7,022 bases of DNA from an uncultured bacterium (GCA_947074225.1 CAMTOX010000100.1:1-7022); one strand, 5' to 3'; numbered from the stretch's first letter, positions 1 to 6,974 are shown. Numbers and translations are program-made. Notes: generated by a model not told the origin, from the sequence alone.

Positions 1-47
1 GAGATTTCTGAATGTGACTGGAGTTCAGACGTGTGCTCTTCCGATCT
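1..47 (+). other. Illumina P7/Read-2 adapter with index (artefact)
   Basis: This is not biological sequence. Positions 14-47 match the TruSeq Read-2 adapter, beginning GTGACTGGAGTTCAGACG and ending CTCTTCCGATCT. They are preceded by GAGAT (the tail of P7) and the 8-nt index TTCTGAAT, whose reverse complement ATTCAGAA I recognise as a standard i7 index (D705). The same 47 bases recur in inverted orientation at the other end of the window. Genuine sequence begins at about 48, only five bases before the first ATG. Confidence 0.98.
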
Positions 48-52
48 AAGCC

Positions 53-2128
53 ATGTCAAAACGTAGACCCATTAATTCTAATAGCAAACAGATGTTACAA
101 CTCTTTAGAACAGATTTTAAAGAGTTAGTAGAGATTGCCACACATTGCCATTCATTGGATATGTTTAAATATGAGCTTCAACTTTACGTTGCCGAATGTG
201 TTTCGGACGACATTAGCCATCGCCCTTCCATTAGTCAGTCACAACGTTTTTGGAATGAGCTTCTGCAACATGAGGGAGAGACCATTGCAGAGTTATCTAC
301 CGAGCAACCTATGACCATTGATACGCTATCGAACTTTTGGCTCTTTTTAAATGGGGAATTTAATGCCGATATAGACCCCGACCTATGGATAGAGCTCTAC
401 AAGCAGGTGGAGCTCTTGCAAGGCAAAGAGGTGGAACTACCATCGGAAAGTAAGGTGAAAAGCTGGATGAATCGTTGGGATTGTGGGCTGGACGACACCA
501 TTGTGGCAGCACGTATGGAGAATAAAACACGAATTATAGAGCTACTTATACAACGCATAGAGAAACGGCACTCGGACAATTCACGCTATATCTTCACTGC
601 CGATGACGATATGGAGAGCAAGCGAAAGAAGGTAGAAGCGTGGTGGGAAAGCAGCTCATTTCATTTGGCCATGGCTATAAAGAACCCTACCCGACTGAAT
701 CTTTATCTTAACAACTCGTTAGATAGTGCTACCTTGGAAACTATTGAAGAGGCATACCGTAAAGGCATACCATTCTTCATAACACCATACTATGCATCAT
801 TATTATCGGTAGATGGTTCCTTTGACGATGGCACCCTGCGCGCTTACATGCTCTACTCGCAATCGTTGGTCGATAATTATGGCAGCATTCAAGCCTGGGA
901 GAAGGAAGATAAAATAGAGTCTGGTAAGCCCAATGCTGCGGGATGGATCCTTCCCGAGGGAGGTAATGTACATCGTCGTTATCCGGAAGTAGCCATTCTA
1001 ATTCCCGACTCTGTGGGACGTGCTTGCGGCGGGCTCTGTGCTTCGTGCCAACGTATGTACGATTTCCAAAGCAAACGGTTCAACTTTGATCTGGAACAAT
1101 TGCTACCCAAAGAGGGATGGCCCAAGAAACTAGAGCGACTGATGCGCTATTTTGAGAATGATAAGGAGCTACGCGACATTCTCATTACCGGGGGCGATGC
1201 CTTTATGAGTCAGAATGCAACCTTACGCAACATATTGGATTCTGTGTTGCAAATGGCAAAACGTAAACGCCGCAACAACCAAACGTTAGCCGCCGGTGAA
1301 GCGCTTGCCGAGCTTCAACGGGTACGTTTAGGCACACGACTACCGGCCTACTTACCCATGCGTATTCGTGAAGAACTAATAGAGATATTACGACAGTTTA
1401 AAGAGAAAGGGTTGCAAGTAGGCATTAAACAATTTATTATACAAACACATTTTCAAACCCCTTTGGAGATTACCCCCGAGGCAAAGCGTGCCATACGCGC
1501 TTTGATTGATGCCGGGTGGACCGTCACCAACCAACTGGTATATAATGTTGCAGCCTCGCGCAGAGGACATACGGCCAAACTACGCCGTGAGTTGAATAAA
1601 ATTGGGGTGCTCTGTTACTACACCTTCACTGTTAAAGGGTTTGGCGAGAACTATGCCCTTTTTGCACCTAACGGTCGTTCCATGCAGGAGTCGGCCGAAG
1701 AGAAGCGCTTGGGGGTGATGAACGAGGGGCAGCAGAAAGAACTGGTAAAATTGGTTCAGGAGCGACGCTTCTCGGCATCGAAACTACGTCAATTTATGCG
1801 CCAGGAGCACCTACCCTTCTTAGCTACAGATCGCAATGTGCTTAATTTACCGGGAATAGGGAAAAGTATGAGCTTTAAAACCATTGGTGTCACTAAAACC
1901 GGCAAGCGCATACTCTGCTTTGAACACGACAAAGGACGCCGCCACAGTGATATCATTGCAGAGATGCCCAATATTTATATTGTGGAGAATAAATCCATTG
2001 GGGCCTATATGCGTCAGTTGGAACGAATAGGGGAAAGTGCCACAGAATATGAAACCCTATGGAGTTATACCGAAGGAGCTACCGAAGAACGCTTTAAACT
2101 CTACCAATATCCAGATGTAAATATCTGA
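53..2128 (+). CDS. KamA-family radical SAM protein (aminomutase-like), long form
   Basis: A cytoplasmic 691-residue protein of the lysine 2,3-aminomutase (KamA) family, which uses a 4Fe-4S cluster, S-adenosylmethionine and PLP to move an amino group between adjacent carbons. Seen: the cluster motif C325-x3-C329-x2-C332; the SAM-binding GGDAF at 380-384; the family signature RLGTR...LPMRI at 425-438; QTHFQTPLEIT near 464-474; and PGIGKS at 600-605, where K604 is the probable PLP lysine. Residues 1 to about 280 form an extra N-terminal region of unknown role; canonical LAM is about 415 residues. A basic insertion (about 403-420) lies between GGDAF and RLGTR. By eye, the two aspartates that bind the lysine substrate in LAM (D293, D330) align with R503 and K528, so the substrate is probably not lysine and may be acidic. 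The C-terminal zinc cysteines of clostridial LAM are absent. The start is uncertain: the ATG lies five bases from adapter, so the gene could begin upstream. Its promoter is not in the window. Family certain, reaction not. Confidence 0.9.
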   Translation: MSKRRPINSNSKQMLQLFRTDFKELVEIATHCHSLDMFKYELQLYVAECVSDDISHRPSISQSQRFWNELLQHEGETIAELSTEQPMTIDTLSNFWLFLNGEFNADIDPDLWIELYKQVELLQGKEVELPSESKVKSWMNRWDCGLDDTIVAARMENKTRIIELLIQRIEKRHSDNSRYIFTADDDMESKRKKVEAWWESSSFHLAMAIKNPTRLNLYLNNSLDSATLETIEEAYRKGIPFFITPYYASLLSVDGSFDDGTLRAYMLYSQSLVDNYGSIQAWEKEDKIESGKPNAAGWILPEGGNVHRRYPEVAILIPDSVGRACGGLCASCQRMYDFQSKRFNFDLEQLLPKEGWPKKLERLMRYFENDKELRDILITGGDAFMSQNATLRNILDSVLQMAKRKRRNNQTLAAGEALAELQRVRLGTRLPAYLPMRIREELIEILRQFKEKGLQVGIKQFIIQTHFQTPLEITPEAKRAIRALIDAGWTVTNQLVYNVAASRRGHTAKLRRELNKIGVLCYYTFTVKGFGENYALFAPNGRSMQESAEEKRLGVMNEGQQKELVKLVQERRFSASKLRQFMRQEHLPFLATDRNVLNLPGIGKSMSFKTIGVTKTGKRILCFEHDKGRRHSDIIAEMPNIYIVENKSIGAYMRQLERIGESATEYETLWSYTEGATEERFKLYQYPDVNI

Positions 2129-2197
2129 GCTACAACAGGGTTAACAAGCAGCATTGGGAATTCTAGTTCTTAGAAACTCCTCTCCTATTATGGGCAT

Positions 2198-2205
2198 TAG
2201 ATTTG
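2198..2205 (+). promoter_or_regulatory. Possible Bacteroidota -7 promoter box upstream of the SGNH/SDR pair
   Basis: TAGATTTG fits the Bacteroidota sigma-ABfr -7 consensus TAnnTTTG exactly and lies in the 170-bp gap before the two-gene SGNH/SDR unit. No convincing TTTG -33 box is seen at the usual distance upstream, and the implied leader would be about 85 nt. An 8-mer with two free positions can occur by chance, so this is a weak call. No rho-independent terminator was seen after the KamA gene, so read-through from it is also possible. Confidence 0.3.
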
Positions 2206-2298
2206 CAATATAGAAATGGTTAGACTCCACTCAACCTATTTATTTAGCGTAAAAGAGATTCTACATAGTAACTATAGAGAAACAAAATTGTTCATTCT

Positions 2299-3267
2299 AT
2301 GAAAAGTATTAAAGGACCTTCAGTAAACGATATTATTTCCAGTTGGCAAGCTTTTGTAAAAGATAAGTTTCAAAATCCTGCTATTCCTTCGCCCTATACT
2401 CACATTGTAATCTTTGGAGATGAGCTGTGCGATTGTGGACGTTGGGGTGAATATACCAATATGCTGTTTCCTCCGGCCCGATATGGTTTCTATAAAGGGC
2501 GTTGGAGCAATGGCAAAGTGTGGATAGAGCTGCTAGCCGAACAGCTTGGCATATCGCGTTCGCGCATGGACAACTATGCACAAGGAGGAGCCACCACAGG
2601 GTTATACAATGTCTTTAAACCTTTGCGTCAACTTCTCAAAGTTCACCGAGGTACTCCTATTGAGGGAATGTTAGGTCAGGTAGATCGTTATTTGAAACAG
2701 AATCCACGCATTAGCAAACATACGTTGTTTGTACTTATGGCAGGCATGAACGATATTAGAGGCAGTTTAATAAACGACAAGCCCGATTTGGAGAGAGAAC
2801 CGGCAAGCGAGAATTTCCAAAGTGCTATGAAGCATCTTTCAGATGCCGGTGCCACCGATTTCTTAATAGGCAATTGCCCCGACCTCTCTACAGTGAGTGA
2901 ATATTCAGAGAAATCGCGCATGACAATAGTAAAGAACTACTGTGGAGAGTTGAATGCCGGAATAAAAACACTCATTAACGAATACCGTGAACAGGGTGCT
3001 ACCATTCGTTTATTAGATTTTGAGTTGCTAATGGAACAGGTTCATGACGATCCGGAAAGATATGGTTTTGCTTATCATGATGCCTATTTACCATTAGAAA
3101 TTATTAACTTTGATGCTCCTTTAGATACTCCTCAAATAGAGTATCCACATCAAGAAAATGGGTTATTGCCCGATCAGTTTATCTATTGGTGGTCGGCTTG
3201 TCCGAGTGCACCCTTGCACAAGGTCATGCTCAATGAGGCCATAAAATTATTTCAGGAGGAAAAATAG
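2299..3267 (+). CDS. SGNH/GDSL-fold protein with degenerate catalytic triad
   Basis: A 322-residue protein with the layout of the GDSL lipase/esterase (SGNH hydrolase) family. Block I is FGDELCDCGR at 39-48, where active members have FGDSLSDTGN. Next come a GRWSNGKVWIELLAEQLG stretch (67-84), block II NYAQGGATT (92-100) and block III GMNDI (149-153). The C-terminal block reads YWWSACPSA (296-304) where active members have a FWDGVHPT-like sequence. So Gly97 and Asn151 remain, but the nucleophilic Ser is E42, the Asp is W298 and the His is C301. Loss of all three predicts no ordinary serine-esterase activity. The protein may be a binding or regulatory pseudoenzyme, or may use the cysteines now at the site (C44, C46, C301). 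There is no signal peptide or membrane segment, so it is predicted cytoplasmic, unlike many family members. The reading frame is intact. No Shine-Dalgarno precedes the ATG. The stop lies one base before the SDR start, implying co-translation. Fold assignment is confident; function is unknown. Confidence 0.88.
   Translation: MKSIKGPSVNDIISSWQAFVKDKFQNPAIPSPYTHIVIFGDELCDCGRWGEYTNMLFPPARYGFYKGRWSNGKVWIELLAEQLGISRSRMDNYAQGGATTGLYNVFKPLRQLLKVHRGTPIEGMLGQVDRYLKQNPRISKHTLFVLMAGMNDIRGSLINDKPDLEREPASENFQSAMKHLSDAGATDFLIGNCPDLSTVSEYSEKSRMTIVKNYCGELNAGIKTLINEYREQGATIRLLDFELLMEQVHDDPERYGFAYHDAYLPLEIINFDAPLDTPQIEYPHQENGLLPDQFIYWWSACPSAPLHKVMLNEAIKLFQEEK
3254..3260 (+). promoter_or_regulatory. Strong Shine-Dalgarno for the SDR gene, inside the SGNH gene
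   Basis: AGGAGGA lies 8 nt before the ATG at 3269 and overlaps the last codons of the SGNH gene, where the Glu-Glu codons supply it. None of the other gene starts whose upstream sequence is visible (2299, 4973, 5565) has such a site; they have AT-rich leaders as is usual in Bacteroidota. It supports the start at 3269 and suggests that ribosomes finishing the SGNH gene re-initiate on the SDR gene. Confidence 0.7.
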
Positions 3268-3268
3268 T

Positions 3269-3922
3269 ATGTCAGTAATGGTAATTATAGGCGCCGGTCC
3301 CGGCATAGGTTTATCTGTAGCACACCGCTTTGGAAAGGAGGGTTACGATATTGGGCTCATAGCACGTAGCTCAAACATGCTCCAGCATATGCAAGATGAG
3401 CTCAGTGCAGCCGGTATAAATACCATCTATGCTGTTGCCGACGTTGCTAAACCAGAGAGTCTTAAAGAGGCTCTATTCACAATAAACCACCGTTTAAGTT
3501 ACCCCGAACTTTACCTCTATAATGCCGCCGGATTTCATTACCAAAACATCTTAGGGATGGATTGGAAAACCATGGAAGAAGATTTTAATATTAATGTGGG
3601 TGGTTTTTTCCATCTTATGCGCTTAATACTTCCCCGTTTTATGGAACTAAATCGCGGTAATGTATTAATTACCGGAGGTGGTGTTGCAAATCATGGTAAT
3701 GCTAATCTCACAACATTAAGTGTTGGTAAAGCAGCTTTGCGCAACCTCATGCAGGCCTATCAAGAGCAATTAGAAGGGAGTAATATTTTCTTGGGCATGC
3801 TTACCATTGAAGAGTTTGTAAACGCAGAAGATAAACGCTACAATCCCACACAAATAGCTGAGGAGTTTTGGAAGCTCTATCAAGAGCGTAGCAACTATTC
3901 GGCTTTTGAGGTGAGTTATTGA
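3269..3922 (+). CDS. Atypical short-chain dehydrogenase (SDR)-fold protein lacking catalytic Tyr
   Basis: A 217-residue Rossmann-fold protein of the SDR superfamily, somewhat short for classical members of about 250 residues. The cofactor motif GAGPGIG (8-14) is intact. R33 at the end of the second strand suggests preference for NADP(H). D58 and the YNAAG motif (84-88, normally NNAG) support dinucleotide binding. Of the classical Asn-Ser-Tyr-Lys tetrad, N109 and K154 are present. The TGGG...LSVGK segment (135-154) has G137 where Ser is expected and L150 where Tyr is expected. From memory, a divergent SDR subgroup in other bacteria carries a similar GGG...LSLGKAALR pattern, so this may be a conserved subfamily rather than a decayed copy. 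Substrate and reaction are unknown. The gene follows the SGNH gene with a one-base gap and a strong ribosome site, so the two products are probably made together. A second in-frame ATG at codon 4 is a possible alternative start. Confidence 0.88.
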   Translation: MSVMVIIGAGPGIGLSVAHRFGKEGYDIGLIARSSNMLQHMQDELSAAGINTIYAVADVAKPESLKEALFTINHRLSYPELYLYNAAGFHYQNILGMDWKTMEEDFNINVGGFFHLMRLILPRFMELNRGNVLITGGGVANHGNANLTTLSVGKAALRNLMQAYQEQLEGSNIFLGMLTIEEFVNAEDKRYNPTQIAEEFWKLYQERSNYSAFEVSY

Positions 3923-3938
3923 AGAATAGTAAAGAGAT

Positions 3939-3970
3939 AAAAAAAGAGCCCCTTTAGAGGCTCTTTTTTT
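3939..3970. terminator. Bidirectional rho-independent terminator
   Basis: A run of seven A (3939-3945) and GAGCC (3946-3950) pair with GGCTC (3959-3963) and seven T (3964-3970), around an 8-nt loop. The hairpin is GC-paired at its core and flanked by A and T tracts, so it yields a stem followed by a U run on either strand. It begins 16 bp after the SDR stop and lies 19 bp beyond the floA stop on the other strand, exactly where two converging transcription units meet. Confidence 0.9.
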
Positions 3971-3989
3971 AGTCTTTAGAAAGTGTCAA

Positions 3990-4973
3990 TTATTTATTGT
4001 CATTCTTTCCTTTATTGTTAGGATTTCCTATTGATTCGCGCATTGAAGTATCGGCTTCAATATTCTTCATTTTATAATAATCCATGATTCCAAGGTTTCC
4101 AGAGCGGAAAGCTTCTGCCATAGCCTTAGGTACTTCTGCTTCAGCCTCAATAACCTTTGCTCTAGCTTCTTCAGCTTTGGCCTTCATCTCTTGTTCTAAA
4201 GCTACTGCCATAGCACGACGTTCTTCAGCACGAGCTTGAGCAATATTCTTGTCTGCCTCTGCCTGATCCATCTGCAAGTTAGCACCAATGTTTTTACCTA
4301 CATCGACATCGGCGATATCGATAGATAATATTTCAAACGCTGTTCCGGCATCAAGACCTTTACTTAATACCAATTTCGATATTGAGTCAGGGTTTTCAAG
4401 TACCAATTTATGCGTTTCAGAAGAACCAATAGAAGATACAATACCCTCGCCCACACGAGCTAAAATAGTTTCTTCTCCGGCACCACCCACCAATTGACGA
4501 ATGTTTGCACGTACTGTTACACGAGCCCGAGCTAAGAGCTGAATACCATCTTTAGCTACTGAAGATACTACAGGTGTATCAATTACTTTTGGGTTTACCG
4601 ACATTTGTACGGCTTCAAAAACATCGCGGCCTGCTAAGTCAATAGCTGTTGCCATTTGGAAAGAGAGGTCAATATTTGCTTTATTGGCCGAAACCAAAGC
4701 ATGTACTACTCTTACTACGTGTCCACCAGCAAGGTAGTGTGCCTCAAGATCGTCGCGACGAATCTGGTTTAAACCAGCTTTATGTGCTTCAATCATAGCA
4801 TTCACAATAACCGATGGTGGCACTTTACGAATGCGCATTAAGAAAAGTTGTACCAACGAGATGTTTACTCCCGATACTTTAGCATTTAACCAAAGTAAGA
4901 ATGGCACGTAATAGAAGAATAGAATCAGTAATATAAGAACTACTAACAATCCAACGATAGATAAAAACGGCAT
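3990..4973 (-). CDS. floA: Flotillin-like protein FloA
   Basis: A 327-residue membrane-anchored SPFH-type scaffold protein of the FloA (YqfA) family, which organises functional membrane microdomains and influences membrane fluidity and the oligomerisation of partner proteins. Seen: a hydrophobic N-terminal segment (about 4-28) that inserts in the membrane; the FloA signature region [14 protein letters not shown] to [21 protein letters not shown] (about 30-67); the SPFH core to about 225, with conserved stretches [10 protein letters not shown] and [14 protein letters not shown]; an Ala/Glu-rich flotillin helical segment (about 236-290); then [14 protein letters not shown] (291-304) and a short polar tail. 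Length is normal for the family. It follows nfeD in the same direction, matching the nfeD-floA pairing known from Bacillus (yqeZ-yqfA). The 115-bp AT-rich gap before it could hold its own promoter. No Shine-Dalgarno is seen. Function is well supported by family; physiological partners in this organism are unknown. Confidence 0.97.
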   Translation of the reverse strand: MPFLSIVGLLVVLILLILFFYYVPFLLWLNAKVSGVNISLVQLFLMRIRKVPPSVIVNAMIEAHKAGLNQIRRDDLEAHYLAGGHVVRVVHALVSANKANIDLSFQMATAIDLAGRDVFEAVQMSVNPKVIDTPVVSSVAKDGIQLLARARVTVRANIRQLVGGAGEETILARVGEGIVSSIGSSETHKLVLENPDSISKLVLSKGLDAGTAFEILSIDIADVDVGKNIGANLQMDQAEADKNIAQARAEERRAMAVALEQEMKAKAEEARAKVIEAEAEVPKAMAEAFRSGNLGIMDYYKMKNIEADTSMRESIGNPNNKGKNDNK

Positions 4974-5028
4974 ACTGATTGAGATTTAATGATTAATGAA
5001 ATTATTTTAATTATTTATTTTTGGACTC

Positions 5029-5036
5029 TAAAGATA
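5029..5036 (-). promoter_or_regulatory. Possible -7 promoter box upstream of floA
   Basis: On the minus strand these bases read TATCTTTA, one mismatch from the TAnnTTTG -7 consensus of Bacteroidota. They sit in the very AT-rich 115-bp gap between nfeD and floA, about 55 nt before the floA start. No clear -33 TTTG box was found at the expected distance. The gap contains nothing else recognisable. In a tract this AT-rich a chance match is likely, so this is only a candidate. Confidence 0.22.
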
Positions 5037-5088
5037 TAACAATAAATTAAATATAGAAGTGTAATTTACAATTAAAACGTTTATATGC

Positions 5089-5565
5089 TTAAACTTCTTC
5101 ATTTAAAGGCCTTACCTGAATGCTATTATTAGCTGTCGATACCACTATAACTTGACATTCTGGGTCTATAAGTCCTTCAAAAGATTTTGCTTCGTGTGTT
5201 TTATTGCCTATACGAATTTTGCCTATAGGAGCTAAACGCGATAGTGTAATACCGCGGTCGCCAACTTTTACTGAGTCGGTTACCGATTCTGAGGCTTTCC
5301 CTTCTATTTCTGTATTAAGTGAAATTTTTTCTAAAGTTCTGGACTTTAAAAATCCCCATAAAGCTATTGTAAAAGCAACTATGCCTCCTAAAAGTGTTAT
5401 CCAACCGGCAGTAGTACCAATGACTCCAAACGCATACCATACCGATGCCACTATGAAACCAATACCAAAGATGGCCCCAAAAGAGAGACCCGGTAAAAAG
5501 AATATCTCCAATAATAAGAAAGCAATACCCAGTATTAAAAATACAATGACAATAACAATATCCAT
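5089..5565 (-). CDS. Short NfeD family membrane protein (FloA partner)
   Basis: A 158-residue inner-membrane protein of the short NfeD type, which has membrane helices plus a soluble OB-fold domain but lacks the ClpP-like serine protease domain found in long NfeD proteins. Seen: hydrophobic segments at about 2-20, 26-47 and 53-72, with the family's E-x-FFLPGLSFGAIFGIG motif at 20-36; a polar linker (about 73-100); and a beta-rich domain (about 101-156) with the pattern VGDRGITLSRLAPIGKIRIG, then HEAKSFEG and a closing IQVRPL. NfeD proteins are commonly encoded beside SPFH/flotillin genes and their products are thought to cooperate in membrane microdomains. Here floA follows in the same direction after 115 bp and the TPR/PD40 gene precedes it by 52 bp. 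No Shine-Dalgarno is seen. Length is normal for this class. I leave the symbol empty because nfeD is used for several architectures. Confidence 0.93.
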   Translation of the reverse strand: MDIVIVIVFLILGIAFLLLEIFFLPGLSFGAIFGIGFIVASVWYAFGVIGTTAGWITLLGGIVAFTIALWGFLKSRTLEKISLNTEIEGKASESVTDSVKVGDRGITLSRLAPIGKIRIGNKTHEAKSFEGLIDPECQVIVVSTANNSIQVRPLNEEV

Positions 5566-5617
5566 AAGAATTAGATTTTATAGGGTTTATAATAAACGTT
5601 GTTAGCCTGTTATAAGG

Positions 5618-6974
5618 TTATGAAAATACTTTGGCAAGTTCCAACCGTCTTGATTGCACCATCAAATCCACATGTTGTTTTTGTAGGTCGTTAATCTCTT
5701 GTTCTAACTGCACAATATCTTCTGAAATTACAAGTTTATCTTGTTCATCGTCTGTAAGGAATAGTTCTCTACGTTTACCATCTAAGAGAACATACAATGT
5801 TTTTAATCTCTTCAATTTATCGACCGATTCTTGATAAAGTTTCTTGGCTTCCTCACTTTTAAAATCCTTCATAGAGGTATAGATCATATTATCGTTTACA
5901 ATGAAGTAAATAGAATCTAAGGGTGCTATTCCTACTTGCCCTTCGGCATTATTCATTGTCTTCTCAAAGTGCGACTCTGCCCAATGTATCTCTTTTAGCG
6001 ATGCCAAAGCAACAGCTTGTTGTGGTTCTAACTCTTCAAGTATTATTTTCTCATTGTTAGGAACAAACTCATAAACAATGACTCTCCCTTGTGGTTGAAA
6101 TCTATCGGTAACAAACCATCCAACTTTTGCAAATTCATCTATGACGAGTAGATAATCGTTGTAAGGAGAATTAAATGGCATACCCACATTTTGTGGTGTA
6201 GAGTAGCTATTGTTCCCTGAATTGTATCGCGACACAAAGATATCATATCCACCTAAAGAGTTATGTCCTTCTGAGGCGAAATAGAGCATAACCCCATCGG
6301 GCATCATATAAGGATAGTTCTCATTAAAGTTGCTATTAATGTTTCCTTGCAATGTTGTCGATTCACTCCAGTTATCTCCTAATCTATAAGCAATCATTAA
6401 ATCGGTTTGTCCATCTACCTCTTGCGGATAAATAATTCTATCTTGCCTACCAGACATATAAGCAAAAAGATTTTCCGGCACTCTGCTTCCGAATAGTTGC
6501 GCCAACGGCATAACCTCTCCCAACTCTCTATTGAGTTTATATGCCGACAAGAATTCATTGGCATCGAGATAAAAAGAGTCGAGCATAGTAACATCTTCAA
6601 TACGCTCCAACATCTTTAAAGCTTGTTCTGCCCTAGCAAGTCCTTGTTCAGCTTCAAGTATGTCGGAAGCCTCTTTAAAGTGCTTTATATAGTTCTCATA
6701 GGCTTTTACAGCCTCGTCAAATCGGTACATGAGCAAATAGCTATCGCCCAAGCAACGCTCTCCTCTCATAAGTTTTTTCCTTCTTGCGAACTCAAAACAA
6801 GGAATTGCCTGTGCCGGCTGATTATTTTTAAGGTAGCTCTTTCCCATCTTTAATCGTAGTGTGGCATCGTTAGGATTTTGATTCACCAACTGTTCATAAA
6901 GGGCTACTGCCTCAGGATACTTTCCTGTGTTATATAGAGCTTCGGCTTCTTTTACCGTTTGAGCACCTACACTA
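5618..6974 (-). CDS. TPR and PD40 repeat protein with helical C-terminus, 5' end cut by adapter
   Basis: The genuine part encodes 451 residues (numbered from the Ser codon at 6971-6973); the true start is missing. An apparent GTG start at 6989-6991, giving MCSSDL, is adapter translation and should be discarded. The first residues, SVGAQTVKEA, resemble the end of a signal peptide with cleavage near Ala4/Gln5, so probably only the signal peptide is lost and the protein is exported to the periplasm or envelope. Domains: TPR-like helical repeats at about 6-110 (for example ALYNTGKYPEAVALYEQLV); a middle region; then PD40/WD40-like beta-propeller strands at about 215-300, with YPYMMPDGVMLYFASEG and LGGYDIFVSRY as the typical motif. 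The last 90 residues are charged and helical, likely coiled coil (about 368-445). TPR-PD40 architectures are common in Bacteroidota envelope proteins and often end in an OmpA domain; none is present here. It probably scaffolds protein contacts, but its function is unknown. nfeD and floA lie downstream in the same direction. Confidence 0.85.

Noticed and set aside
2161..2175. Short inverted repeat TTCTA-gttct-TAGAA after the KamA gene as a terminator
   Set aside because: The stem has only five mostly A-T pairs and no following T run, so it is too weak for a rho-independent terminator.
2265..2275. ATAGT-a-ACTAT palindrome upstream of the SGNH gene as an operator
   Set aside because: It is short and A/T-dominated in an AT-rich leader, with no second copy in the window; chance is sufficient.
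2688..2921. 77-residue minus-strand frame inside the SGNH gene
   Set aside because: It is a shadow of the conserved plus-strand gene, with no start context or recognisable motif.
2299..3922. Degenerate catalytic motifs as sequencing errors
   Set aside because: Both frames are intact, and the substitutions involve several separate codons at distant sites without frame disruption, which random read errors would not produce.
4288..4497. 69-residue plus-strand frame inside floA
   Set aside because: It is antisense to the conserved FloA core and has no independent evidence of being coding.
5204..5605. 133-residue plus-strand open frame opposite nfeD
   Set aside because: It lies antisense to a clearly recognisable NfeD gene, shows no domain or leader of its own, and its composition mirrors the complementary strand.
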